From Ruthenibacterium avium (GTDB lineage: Bacteria > Bacillota > Clostridia > Oscillospirales > Ruminococcaceae), in NCBI GenBank assembly GCA_019118905.1, contig DWYA01000088.1, forward strand, positions 6,871 to 70,870: 64,000 bases of DNA, given 5' to 3'. Made by a program: the position numbers and the translations under genes. Of this stretch, positions 25,905-33,110 are shown in pieces. Under the pieces are notes generated by a model. The model worked only from the letters and a program-made list of their open reading frames with translations, made no database searches and was not told the origin of the DNA. Position 1 is the stretch's first letter. Every line of letters starts with the position of its first letter.

Positions 25905-26447
25905 ATGCGAGTAATATCCGGTACAGCGCGCGGAACACGTTTGGCAACGCTTCCCGGCGATGATGTAACACGTCCCACCGTGGACCGCGTGAAAGAAGGT
26001 ATGTTCAGTACGGTTCAGTTTTTACTCGAGGGGGCGCGCGTGCTTGATTTGTTTTCCGGTTCTGGGCAATTAGGAATTGAAGCGCTCAGCCGAGGCGCCG
26101 CCTACTGTGTGTTTGTAGAAACCGACAGCGGCGCGTGCAAAGTGATTCACAAGAATTTGCAAGGGGCGCAGATGGATGCCGATGTGGTGCAAATGCCGGC
26201 AGAAAGCTATCTTTCCTCCTGTTCGGATCGGTTCGATTTAATTTTGTTGGACCCGCCCTATCATCACGGAACGGTACAAGCCCTGTTGCCCTCGTTGGAT
26301 AAAGTGCTTGCGCCGGGCGGCGTCATCATGGCGGAAACGGAGTATGGGGCAGAGATGCCCGAAACATGCGGCGACCTGCACCGCAAAAAGCAGTATAAGT
26401 ATGGTACGGTCGCTTTGACTCGCTATGAAAAAGACTTGGAACAGTAA
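25905..26447 (+). CDS. rsmD: 16S rRNA (guanine966-N2)-methyltransferase RsmD
   Basis: 180 residues. MRVISGTARGTRLATLPG with TRPTVDRVKEGMF, SAM-binding VLDLFSGSGQLGIEALSRGA, and the N6/N2-MTase motif DPPYHHG. Start ATG at 25905 with AAAAAGGGGG upstream; the longer frame from 25818 begins before the promoter. In many Firmicutes coaD follows directly, but here coaD lies about 7 kb away and a coiled-coil gene follows instead. Confidence 0.95.
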   Translation: MRVISGTARGTRLATLPGDDVTRPTVDRVKEGMFSTVQFLLEGARVLDLFSGSGQLGIEALSRGAAYCVFVETDSGACKVIHKNLQGAQMDADVVQMPAESYLSSCSDRFDLILLDPPYHHGTVQALLPSLDKVLAPGGVIMAETEYGAEMPETCGDLHRKKQYKYGTVALTRYEKDLEQ

Positions 26448-26505
26448 AAAAGCATAAGCGCAGCGCCCCGCGGCGGCTGCGTGACAGGAAGAAGGAGGAG
26501 CATCG

Positions 26506-26967
26506 GTGACGATTGATGAATTGCTGGATGTGATGGATGATACCTTAGAGGAGGCGACAAACCTTCCTTTTACGGGCGGAAAGCGCGTAGTAGATGTGGA
26601 AAAGGTGCGCGAAATCATCGACGATATTCGTTTGAATATGCCCGCGGAAATTCGTCAGGCAAAGAATGTCGTGCGTGACCGGAATAATATTTTGGAAACC
26701 GCTAAGCTGGAGGCTTCTGCCATTGTAAAACAGGCGGAGGAGCGCGCACGCACTTTGGTGGCACAAGAGGCCATTGTCAAAGCTGCACAGCAAAAAGCGA
26801 CGGAAATTTTGGCGCAGGCGCAGGAGCAAAGCCGTGAAATTCGTACCACAGTAACCAATTACTGTGAAAATGTGCTGCGTGAAACCGAGGAACTTCTTTC
26901 CAAAGATTTAAACGATGTGAAAACGGTTCGAGGCACCCTGAAAAAGAATTTTGGCGTTTCGAAGTAA
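26506..26967 (+). CDS. Coiled-coil protein, ATP-synthase subunit E/b-like
   Basis: 153 residues, GTG start after GAAGGAGGAG. Residues ~30-140 are almost entirely helical and charged (QAEERARTLVAQEAIVKAAQQ, ATEILAQAQEQSREIRTT), a long coiled coil like the stalk subunits of V/F-type ATPases and several cell-division proteins, but no ATPase operon is present. The N-terminal MTIDELLDVMDDTLEEATNLPFTGGKRVVD is a recognisable feature of clostridial proteins found next to rsmD. Function unknown; ends at a strong terminator. Confidence 0.7.
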   Translation: MTIDELLDVMDDTLEEATNLPFTGGKRVVDVEKVREIIDDIRLNMPAEIRQAKNVVRDRNNILETAKLEASAIVKQAEERARTLVAQEAIVKAAQQKATEILAQAQEQSREIRTTVTNYCENVLRETEELLSKDLNDVKTVRGTLKKNFGVSK

Positions 26968-26986
26968 ATTTATGATTACAATGCAA

Positions 26987-27031
26987 TAAAAGGTGCGGCA
27001 TCGGGCAAAATGCTTTATGCCGCACCTTTTT
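26987..27031. terminator. Intrinsic terminator
   Basis: AAAAGGTGCGGCAT/ATGCCGCACCTTTT stem with a 15-base loop and a T run. Confidence 0.9.
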
Positions 27032-27119
27032 AGCGCAGCAGGGCGCGTACAAGCGAGCGACCATGCGCAGCAATCCATTGAGAGAAAAAATTATTTTTTT
27101 AAAAAGTTTTGTTTCTAAC

Positions 27120-27157
27120 TTGACAATGGATTCTTAATGATATAATATATCATTAAG
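27120..27157 (+). promoter_or_regulatory. perR promoter with Fur/PerR-type operator palindrome
   Basis: TTGACA (27120-27125) and TATAAT (27141-27146; 15-base spacer, or TAATAT with 17). A perfect palindrome, arms CTTAATGATAT and ATATCATTAAG around a central AAT (27133-27157), covers the -10 and ends just before the ribosome site. Size, AT content and position suit a Fur-family operator, so perR autoregulation is likely. Confidence 0.8.
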
Positions 27158-27171
27158 AAAGGATGATACGC

Positions 27172-27573
27172 ATGGAAAAACGCAATACCATTCAAAAGCG
27201 TCTTGTGCTGGATGCGGTTTGCGCTCTTGCCGACCATCCCACCGCAGAGCAGGTTTATGCCGAGGTGGTGCAGCACCACCCCAGCATCAGCAAAGCTACG
27301 GTTTACCGCAATCTCAACAGTTTAGCCCAGGACGGCCAGCTGCGTCATATTCCTTTGGCAAACGGGGCGGATCGATTTGACCATTTTTTGCAGCCGCACT
27401 CCCATATCGAGTGTGTGCGGTGCGGGCGTTTTTGTGATGTCCCGATTACCTGCGATGAAGCGCTGGATGCAAAAGTAGAGGCGCTTACCGGTTATCAGCA
27501 GTCCAGCCATGAGCTGGTGTTTCACGGCGTTTGTCCCGATTGTGCGGCCAAAGCCGAGCACAAAGCGGGGTAA
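27172..27573 (+). CDS. perR: Fur-family peroxide-responsive repressor (PerR-like)
   Basis: 133 residues. Winged-helix N-terminal domain (RNTIQKRLVLDAVCALADHPTAEQVY, SKATVYRNLNSLAQDGQL), metal-sensing HFLQPHSHIECVRCGRFCDV, and two zinc-binding C-x-x-C pairs (CVRC and CPDC). Immediate position before rubrerythrin favours PerR over Fur or Zur. ATG at 27172 is chosen because AAAGGA lies 8 bases upstream; ATG at 27163 overlaps the ribosome site. Probably controls itself and rubrerythrin through the palindrome upstream. Confidence 0.85.
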   Translation: MEKRNTIQKRLVLDAVCALADHPTAEQVYAEVVQHHPSISKATVYRNLNSLAQDGQLRHIPLANGADRFDHFLQPHSHIECVRCGRFCDVPITCDEALDAKVEALTGYQQSSHELVFHGVCPDCAAKAEHKAG

Positions 27574-27629
27574 GCAGAATAACATGAAAAAAGGCGCAAG
27601 CCTTAATTTTACGGAAAGGATGTTGTGGT

Positions 27630-28166
27630 ATGAATTTAAAAGGATCAAAGACAGAGCAAAATTTGATGGCGGCGTTTGCCGGTGAAAGCCAGGCACGCAA
27701 CAAGTACACCTACTATGCTTCCAAAGCGAAGAAGGAGGGCTACAACCAAATTGCAGCGATTTTTGAGGAAACGGCAAACAACGAAAAAGAGCATGCAAAA
27801 ATTTGGTTTAAACTGCTTCATGACGGTATGCCCGACACCATGACCAACTTGGCGGACGCAGCTGAGGGCGAAAATTACGAGTGGACCGATATGTATGCCG
27901 GTTTTGCTAAGACCGCACACGAGGAAGGCTTCACCAAGATTGCTTATTTGTTTGAGGCCGTTGGCAAAATTGAGAAAGAGCATGAGGAGCGCTATCGCGC
28001 ATTGCGTGCCTCGCTGGAGAACGGCACCGTGTTTGCGCGTGAAACCGAGCAGGTATGGGTGTGCTCCAACTGCGGCCATGTCCACATTGGCAAGCATGCG
28101 CCGGAGAAATGCCCTGTTTGCGATCATCCGCAAGGCTATTTCATTTTGCAGGCAAAAAATTATTGA
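27630..28166 (+). CDS. rbr: Rubrerythrin
   Basis: 178 residues. Ferritin-like di-iron domain with E-x-x-H motifs (FAGESQARNKY, ANNEKEHAKIWF, EAVGKIEKEHEERY) and a C-terminal rubredoxin-like domain with two C-x-x-C pairs (VCSNCGHVH, CPVCDHPQ). Reduces hydrogen peroxide in anaerobes with electrons from NADH oxidoreductases or rubredoxin. Follows perR by 56 bases, GGAAAGGATG before the ATG; likely the main target of the PerR-like repressor. Confidence 0.97.
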   Translation: MNLKGSKTEQNLMAAFAGESQARNKYTYYASKAKKEGYNQIAAIFEETANNEKEHAKIWFKLLHDGMPDTMTNLADAAEGENYEWTDMYAGFAKTAHEEGFTKIAYLFEAVGKIEKEHEERYRALRASLENGTVFARETEQVWVCSNCGHVHIGKHAPEKCPVCDHPQGYFILQAKNY

Positions 28167-28176
28167 TCTTTTTTCA

Positions 28177-28204
28177 AACAGCCGGGCGTTTTGCCCGGCT
28201 GTTT
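28177..28204. terminator. Probable terminator hairpin after rubrerythrin
   Basis: AAACAGCCGGGC/GCCCGGCTGTTT stem with 4-5 base loop. Only three T at the 3' side; the left flank has a T run, so on the minus strand it lacks a clear target gene. Confidence 0.7.
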
Positions 28205-28244
28205 GCCGTATCTATTTTTCTATGAGAAAACGAGGGAGATCGTC

Positions 28245-28949
28245 ATGAATCCAGAGTTGGCGTCGCTGGTGGACAAGGCGCGTCGAGTGGTATTTTTTGG
28301 CGGTGCAGGCGTATCGTGTGAAAGCGGAATTCCCGATTTCCGTTCACAGGACGGGCTGTATCATCAGCAGTATGCCTACCCGCCGGAGGAGATTTTGTCT
28401 CACCACTTTTTTGTGCAGCATCCAGAGGAATTTTACCGCTTTTACCGCGACAAAATGCTTTATCCCAAGGCAAAGCCGAATGATGCCCATGTCACGCTGG
28501 CCAAGTGGGAGCAGGAGGGTAAATTGAACGCCGTCATCACACAGAATATTGATGGGCTGCATCAGATGGCGGGTTCGCTCCGGGTGTATGAGCTGCATGG
28601 CAGCGTGCACCGCAACCGATGCATGAAATGCCGGAAAGCTTATCCGTTGGAGGCTGTTTTATCGGGTGATGGTGTGCCGCACTGTGAGTGCGGCGGAATC
28701 ATCAAGCCGGAGGTCGTCTTGTACGAGGAAGCTTTGGACGAAACAATCATTGAGCAGTCTATCCATGCTTTGATGGAGGCCGATTTGTTGATTGTCGGCG
28801 GGACAAGCCTGAATGTGTATCCGGCTGCCGGGCTGCTGCGTTATTTTTCGGGCGACAACTTAGTGGTCATCAACAAAACGCCCACACCGGCTGACTCGCG
28901 CGCGTCGCTTGTCATTCAAGAGCCTATTGCACAGGTGTTAAAGATGTAA
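28245..28949 (+). CDS. cobB: NAD-dependent protein deacylase (Sir2 family)
   Basis: 234 residues. Sirtuin motifs in order: FFGGAGVSCESGIPDFRS (NAD site), TQNIDGLH, catalytic His in ELHGSVH, zinc ligands CMKC and, later, CEC, then GGTSLNVYPAA and VVINKTPTP. Removes acyl groups from lysines with NAD. ATG at 28245 behind GAGGGAGATC is preferred to the longer frame, which crosses the preceding hairpin. Monocistronic. Confidence 0.95.
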   Translation: MNPELASLVDKARRVVFFGGAGVSCESGIPDFRSQDGLYHQQYAYPPEEILSHHFFVQHPEEFYRFYRDKMLYPKAKPNDAHVTLAKWEQEGKLNAVITQNIDGLHQMAGSLRVYELHGSVHRNRCMKCRKAYPLEAVLSGDGVPHCECGGIIKPEVVLYEEALDETIIEQSIHALMEADLLIVGGTSLNVYPAAGLLRYFSGDNLVVINKTPTPADSRASLVIQEPIAQVLKM

Positions 28950-28982
28950 ATGCTTTGTGCTATTAAAAAATAAACGTAAAAT

Positions 28983-29019
28983 AACCGCACACCCTAACAG
29001 AAGGATGTGCGGTTGTTTT
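28983..29019. terminator. Bidirectional terminator
   Basis: AACCGCACA/TGTGCGGTT stem with 14-base loop and T-rich 3' flank, between the convergent sirtuin (+) and FUSC (-) genes. Confidence 0.8.
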
Positions 29020-29040
29020 GCGTTTACAGCAAGTGTTTGC

Positions 29041-30123
29041 TCATGTGTTCGGTGTTTCGGTTTCTGTTTTCGGTAAAAATCGAACAGCCGCCAGCCGATG
29101 AAACACGGCGGCAAAAATTAGGCCAAAGGTAACGCCCAAAACGGTGTCAACAATGCGCAGAGCAACAGCCGCAGGAAGCCCGTAGATTCCCGCGCCCAGC
29201 ATCAGTGCGCCAAAGCAGTTCATGGCAGTTTGATAGCGGTAGTCCGTGCAAAAGCCCAAGCAAAGCCCGCCCAGCGGCCCCATGAGCGAGTGCAGCGATT
29301 GCGGCAGAATCAAATAAAGAACAAAAAAGGCGAGCGAGCCGGCAACCGCGCCCACAATGCGTTGGTGGAAGCGGACGGTGGTATTGGCGGAGTAGGGATA
29401 TTCCGATAACAACGAGGCACAAGCAAAGCCCATCCACATAAAGCGTTCCACGGAAAATACTTGCCCGGCCGTCATCATAAGGCTGACGCCGAGCGCCATG
29501 CGCAGCTGCCATAAGCATAAGGGAATGGATGGGTGAAATTGGCGCACCACATGGTGAAACCGGATGCTTTTATGTTGGTGCCGATGCTTGGCCCACAGAA
29601 TGGCCCCGCAAAGAAGGTATCCTGTCAACGCCAGAAGCCCGCGCCGCACAAGCGCTTCTCCCACCACAGGGTTTCCCGCTAAGTAGACATAAGCGAAGCT
29701 GTACAGCCCGCCATTGCCCATTTCTGGTCGCTGTGTCGTGATGAAAAGAACGGCGAAAAAAGCGGCAAAGTGCAGCGGAATTAAAAAGACTGACGGAACT
29801 ACGGCGGCTGCACTGGGAGCCAGCACCAGAATGGCCAGCACGGCTGCCAAGGTGAGCATAGAATCCCCCACGGAGTATTCAAAGTTGACAAAACGGATGC
29901 CGAGCATCATGCAGAATAACGCGACTGCCATGGGAGTGTTGTCTGCGCCGAATATCGCGGAGAGCCCGCTGATAAACACAATGGCGAATGCGACAATCAA
30001 TACCGAGCGCACAGCCATGGCCACCCAGTAGTAAATTTTTTCCTGCTGCGTATCGCAAGCGGCAATTTTGCGCTTTAAAATCGAGGGATCCGTTTGCAAT
30101 GCATCATAAAATTTCGGCGTCAC
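29041..30123 (-). CDS. FUSC-family membrane protein (aromatic acid/fusaric acid exporter-like)
   Basis: 360 residues with about ten TM helices in two blocks, the layout of FUSC/ArAE proteins: RSVLIVAFAIVFISGLSAIF first block, and QLRMALGVSLMMTAGQVFSV starting the second. Start GTG at 30123 follows AAGGAAAGG and lies 20 bases inside the MarR gene, so translation is coupled. A MarR-controlled efflux pump for organic acids or drugs is the likely role. The longer frame to 30219 would overlap MarR heavily and has no ribosome site. Confidence 0.8.
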   Translation of the reverse strand: MTPKFYDALQTDPSILKRKIAACDTQQEKIYYWVAMAVRSVLIVAFAIVFISGLSAIFGADNTPMAVALFCMMLGIRFVNFEYSVGDSMLTLAAVLAILVLAPSAAAVVPSVFLIPLHFAAFFAVLFITTQRPEMGNGGLYSFAYVYLAGNPVVGEALVRRGLLALTGYLLCGAILWAKHRHQHKSIRFHHVVRQFHPSIPLCLWQLRMALGVSLMMTAGQVFSVERFMWMGFACASLLSEYPYSANTTVRFHQRIVGAVAGSLAFFVLYLILPQSLHSLMGPLGGLCLGFCTDYRYQTAMNCFGALMLGAGIYGLPAAVALRIVDTVLGVTFGLIFAAVFHRLAAVRFLPKTETETPNT

Positions 30124-30550
30124 GGTTGTTTTCCTTTCCTTTCTCAAGATGTGCCGCAATCTTATCGGCATAGCATAAAAATGCTTCAAAATCTGTGCCG
30201 CAGCTGCGCCATAAGTCATAAAACGGCTGCAAAATACTTTCGTACCCTTTTTTCAGTTCGGCAAGACCCGTTGGCGTCATAAAGAGTTGGTAGCTTCGTT
30301 CGTCTGTGGTGTGCCGCTGTTTTTGGATGCAGCCTTTTTCGTCAAGCGACTTGAGGCAGCGGCTGACAGCCTCTTTTTTCATGCCGGTGCCCTGACTGAG
30401 TAAAATGGGGGTGTTTTGCTCGGGCTGCAAATATAAATGGGCTAAAATCTCGCACTCACTGACGGTGAGTGTCGATTTCTGCGCAGGGAGCAGGGAGCGC
30501 ATCACCTTTTGCATCTGCTGCTGATAATGTACCATGTCTGTCCAGTCCAT
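30104..30550 (-). CDS. MarR-family transcriptional regulator
   Basis: 148 residues, winged helix (LTVSECEILAHLYLQPEQNT, then recognition region GTGMKKEAVSRCLKSLDEKG and wing RHTTDERSYQLFMTPTG). ATG at 30550 with CAGGAG upstream is used; the longer frame would extend across its own promoter and two tRNA genes. It overlaps the exporter gene by 20 bases. A near-perfect inverted repeat over its -10 box suggests autorepression lifted by a pump substrate. Confidence 0.92.
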   Translation of the reverse strand: MDWTDMVHYQQQMQKVMRSLLPAQKSTLTVSECEILAHLYLQPEQNTPILLSQGTGMKKEAVSRCLKSLDEKGCIQKQRHTTDERSYQLFMTPTGLAELKKGYESILQPFYDLWRSCGTDFEAFLCYADKIAAHLEKGKENNRDAEIL

Positions 30551-30571
30551 GTGAGTAGGTCTCCTGTTTAT

Positions 30572-30616
30572 ATAGTTAACGTTGTTAATTATATGCTTTA
30601 TGATTGCATTTGTCAA
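30572..30616 (-). promoter_or_regulatory. Promoter and operator of the MarR-exporter operon
   Basis: Minus strand TTGACA (30616-30611), 17-base spacer, TATAAT (30593-30588). Inverted repeat ATAGTTAAC-GTT-GTTAATTAT (30572-30592, one mismatch) overlaps the -10 and start region, as expected for a MarR operator. Confidence 0.8.
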
Positions 30617-30710
30617 CGATACAGCTTCTATCTGCACACAACCAATCAACCCGATGGAATGCAGCAAAAAAGCGGTCAAAAAATTTTTTAAAATAAATTT
30701 GAAAAAAGGG

Positions 30711-30739
30711 TTGACATTCCGCGAATTGTTAGATATAAT
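30711..30739 (+). promoter_or_regulatory. tRNA-Gln promoter
   Basis: Consensus TTGACA (30711-30716), 17-base spacer, TATAAT (30734-30739), 33 bases before the tRNA. Confidence 0.9.
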
Positions 30740-30772
30740 AATAAAGCACTGAGGCGATAGCAAAGTGCTTGA

Positions 30773-30846
30773 TGCGGAATTGTGTAATGGTAGCACCTGC
30801 GACTCTGACTCGTATTGTGAGGGTTCGAATCCTTCTTCCGCAACCA
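30773..30846 (+). tRNA. tRNA-Gln (anticodon CUG)
   Basis: Complete cloverleaf: acceptor TGCGGAA/TTCCGCA with discriminator A and encoded CCA; D-arm GTGT...GCAC; anticodon stem TGCGA/TCGTA with loop CTCTGAC, anticodon CTG; T-arm GAGGG-TTCGAAT-CCTTC. U1-A72 at the acceptor end is a glutamine identity feature. 74 nt. Confidence 0.93.
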
Positions 30847-30875
30847 ACGGCAGCACAACAGCTGCCGTTTTCTTT
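30846..30875 (+). terminator. Hairpin between tRNA-Gln and tRNA-Pro
   Basis: AACGGCAGC/GCTGCCGTT stem, 6-base loop, followed by TTTCTTT. Its first base is the A of the tRNA-Gln CCA end. It resembles a terminator, so tRNA-Pro may depend on read-through, or the hairpin serves 3' processing. Confidence 0.7.
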
Positions 30876-30951
30876 CGGGGTGTAGCGCAGATGGTAGCGC
30901 GCTTGGTTCGGGACCAAGAGGCCAGGAGTTCAACTCTCCTCACTCCGACCA
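30876..30951 (+). tRNA. tRNA-Pro (anticodon CGG)
   Basis: Cloverleaf with acceptor CGGGGTG/CACTCCG, D-arm GCGC...GCGC, anticodon stem CTTGG/CCAAG with loop TTCGGGA (anticodon CGG), T-arm AGGAG-TTCAACT-CTCCT, discriminator A and encoded CCA. 76 nt. Confidence 0.95.
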
Positions 30952-30953
30952 GT

Positions 30954-31002
30954 GGAGAGCCACGAACGCTGTATGGTGTTCGCGGCTCTTCTGCTTTTTA
31001 CC
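30954..31002 (+). terminator. Terminator after tRNA-Pro
   Basis: GAGAGCC-A-CGAAC paired with GTTCG-C-GGCTCTTC, followed by a T-rich stretch (CTTTTTACCG). Confidence 0.75.
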
Positions 31003-31026
31003 GTTTTTTGCAAAGGGGGAGCCGAC

Positions 31027-31245
31027 GTGGACCAGCATGAAGCCTGCGACTTACAAGAGCAGCCCGTTTTCGAGCAGCCGCAAGACGAAACAGCGCCGCA
31101 GCAAACGGAGGATGAGCCGAGCGATGACCCCGTGATGACACAAGGCCAAGTGGGCAAGCTTCTTTTGCTTTGCTTGCTTGTGGCAGTGGGCGGCACCGCA
31201 GCGGCACTGTGGTACTTTCACTGGATGGGGTATTTTGCCGCATAA
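31027..31245 (+). CDS. 72-residue acidic single-pass membrane protein
   Basis: GTG start with AAAGGGGGA 6 bases upstream. Residues 1-40 are acidic and Gln/Glu/Pro-rich (VFEQPQDETAPQQTEDEPSD); residues ~46-66 are a TM helix (LLLLCLLVAVGGTAAALWYF), ending WMGYFAA. No signal cleavage site is evident; the acidic part is probably cytosolic or the protein is tail-anchored. No family recognised. It lies between a tRNA terminator and a strong terminator, so it may be read through from the tRNA promoter. Confidence 0.65.
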   Translation: MDQHEACDLQEQPVFEQPQDETAPQQTEDEPSDDPVMTQGQVGKLLLLCLLVAVGGTAAALWYFHWMGYFAA

Positions 31246-31276
31246 CTTTGACCGTTTTTCAAATAATATCAAAATC

Positions 31277-31333
31277 AAGAAGGGTTCGTTTCCAACATCG
31301 CTTTTGGCTTAGTGGAAACGAACCCTCTTTTGG
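31277..31333. terminator. Bidirectional terminator
   Basis: 14-bp perfect stem AGGGTTCGTTTCCA/TGGAAACGAACCCT with an 18-base loop and T run, between the small protein gene (+) and recQ (-). Confidence 0.85.
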
Positions 31334-31339
31334 TTGCTT

Positions 31340-32839
31340 TTAGGAAAATGCGGCAATCACTTTTAAAAAATCTTTGCCGTATGCCTCCGCCTTGGTCTGT
31401 GTCATACCGGGAATGCGGTATAGCTCGCGCATACAGGAGGGGCGCTGCAAACAAAGCTGTGTCAGCACTGCGTCGCTTGCGATGGCAAATGCCGGGCGGC
31501 TTTCCCGAAGTGCCAGAAGTTTGCGGGTGCGGTTCAGCTCGCACCAAAGCCGTGAGTCAACCGCCGGGCTTTTTTGGCGCGTTTTTTTGGCCAGCATCCG
31601 GCTCAGCGAGGCCCGCTGTGCGCGCGGGGCGCAGCTGCCGCAATGCTCGCAGGAGCGGCCATATGCTTCACCGAAATAGCGCAGAAGCGTGCGGCGCAAA
31701 CAGCTTTGTGTAAAGCAAAATTGTATCATGTCGGAAAGGCGCTTTTTTTGCGCGTCCTGCTGTGCAGTTTCTGCGCCGCTGTTTTCAATTAAAAAATGGT
31801 TGGTGCGCACATCGCTCTGTGTGTAAAATAAAATGCATTCAGCGGGCAGCCCGTCGCGTCCGGCACGCCCGGCCTCTTGATAGTAGCTTTCCAAATCCAG
31901 CGGCAGGTTGTAGTGAATCACAAAGCGCACATCCGGCTTATCCACACCCATGCCAAATGCATTGGTGGCAATCATCAGGGAGGCTTGTCCGCACAAAAAG
32001 CCCTTCTGTGCCGTTTGCCGTTCGGAAAGCGACAACCCCGCGTGGTAACGGGCAGCGCGATAGCCCTCTGCCGTCAACAGCATCCAAAGTTCGTCCACCG
32101 CCTTTCGTGTAGAGCAGTAAACGATGCCGCTGGCACTGCTTTTTTGCGAGAGATACAGCTTGAGTGCTTGCGGTTTTTCTTCCCGGCTGTATTGATGCAC
32201 CTCAAAAAAGAGGTTGGGGCGGTCAAACCCGCTGGTGGTGACAAGCGGCTGGGAAAGCTGCAATGACTGCAAAATGTCCTCACGCACACGCGGCGTGGCG
32301 GTAGCCGTAAAAGCACCCACCGGCGGACGCTGAGGCAAAAGCGATAAAAATTCAGCAATACGCTGATATCCCGGGCGAAAATCCGGCCCCCAATGGGAAA
32401 TGCAGTGTGCTTCGTCAATGCAGACAAGGGAAATCGGCACACTGGTCGCAAAGTGCAAAAAGCTGGGTGTCATCAGGCGCTCAGGCGCAGCGTATACAAT
32501 GCGGTACATGCCCTGCGCCGCATTTTGCAGTGCTTTGCGGCACTGGTTTTCCGTGAGGGCGCTGTTGATATAGGCGGCACGCACTCCATTTTGAATTAAG
32601 CGTTGTACTTGGTCTTGCATCAGCGCAATCAACGGCGAAACTACAAGGCAGACGCCTTCCCGCAGCAAAGCGGGCAGCTGATAGCAAATGGATTTTCCTG
32701 CCCCAGTGGGCATGACGGCCAGCACGTCACGCCCGGCCGTCAGTGCGCGAACAATATCCAGCTGCCCAGGGCGAAAGGATGAATGCCCGAAATAGCGCTG
32801 CAATGCTTCGCATAAAGCGGAATCATCGGGATAAAACAA
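31340..32839 (-). CDS. recQ: ATP-dependent DNA helicase RecQ
   Basis: About 499 residues. RecA-like domains with Q motif FRPGQ, Walker A MPTGAGKSICYQ, DEAH box CIDEAHCISHWGPDFRP, TATATPR, and ATNAFGMGVDKPDVRFVIH with QEAGRAGRDG; zinc Cys cluster CLRR...CEHCGSC; a C-terminal HRDC-like segment (LRESRPAFAIASDAVLTQLC). I place the start at TTG 32839 (MFYPDDSALCEAL) because AAGGGG lies 9 bases upstream; the frame stays open to 32977 but enters the tRNA-Gly terminator. It is shorter than E. coli RecQ. Unwinds forked DNA in recombination repair. Confidence 0.92.
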   Translation of the reverse strand: MFYPDDSALCEALQRYFGHSSFRPGQLDIVRALTAGRDVLAVMPTGAGKSICYQLPALLREGVCLVVSPLIALMQDQVQRLIQNGVRAAYINSALTENQCRKALQNAAQGMYRIVYAAPERLMTPSFLHFATSVPISLVCIDEAHCISHWGPDFRPGYQRIAEFLSLLPQRPPVGAFTATATPRVREDILQSLQLSQPLVTTSGFDRPNLFFEVHQYSREEKPQALKLYLSQKSSASGIVYCSTRKAVDELWMLLTAEGYRAARYHAGLSLSERQTAQKGFLCGQASLMIATNAFGMGVDKPDVRFVIHYNLPLDLESYYQEAGRAGRDGLPAECILFYTQSDVRTNHFLIENSGAETAQQDAQKKRLSDMIQFCFTQSCLRRTLLRYFGEAYGRSCEHCGSCAPRAQRASLSRMLAKKTRQKSPAVDSRLWCELNRTRKLLALRESRPAFAIASDAVLTQLCLQRPSCMRELYRIPGMTQTKAEAYGKDFLKVIAAFS

Positions 32840-32908
32840 GCGAAAAATCCCCTTTTTATCATTGGTTTTGTGGCGCTTTTTTAACAGTTCAAACGCCCCG
32901 CCAGAGAA

Positions 32909-32945
32909 AAATAAAATAAAAAAACCGCAGGCAAACTGCCTGCGG
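32909..32945 (-). terminator. Terminator after tRNA-Gly
   Basis: On the minus strand CCGCAGGC/GCCTGCGG stem with 5-base loop, followed by TTTTTTTATTTTATTTTT. Confidence 0.9.
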
Positions 32946-32949
32946 AATA

Positions 32950-33023
32950 TGGAGCGGATGATGGGAATCGAACCCACACGACCAGCTTGGAAGGCTGGAG
33001 TTCTACCACTAAACTACATCCGC
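32950..33023 (-). tRNA. tRNA-Gly (anticodon UCC)
   Basis: Cloverleaf on the minus strand: acceptor GCGGATG/CATCCGC, discriminator T, encoded CCA; anticodon stem CCAGC/GCTGG with loop CTTCCAA (anticodon TCC); T-arm with GTTCGATTC. 74 nt. Confidence 0.95.
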
Positions 33024-33043
33024 ATATCAAATCGACAATAGCT

Positions 33044-33072
33044 ATTATATCGAAAGAAGCTGCGGATGTCAA
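33044..33072 (-). promoter_or_regulatory. tRNA-Gly promoter
   Basis: Minus strand TTGACA (33072-33067), 17-base spacer, TATAAT (33049-33044): full consensus, 20 bases before the tRNA. Confidence 0.9.
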
Positions 33073-33110
33073 GGCTTTTTCATAAAAAATTGCGCCTCGC
33101 TATGCGGCAC

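Noticed and set aside
30104..30943. MarR frame extended to 279 codons
   Set aside because: The extension crosses the MarR promoter and two tRNA genes; ATG 30550 with its own ribosome site is the start.
31340..32977. RecQ frame extended to 545 codons
   Set aside because: The extra N-terminus reads through the tRNA-Gly terminator and the end of the tRNA gene and lacks RecQ similarity.
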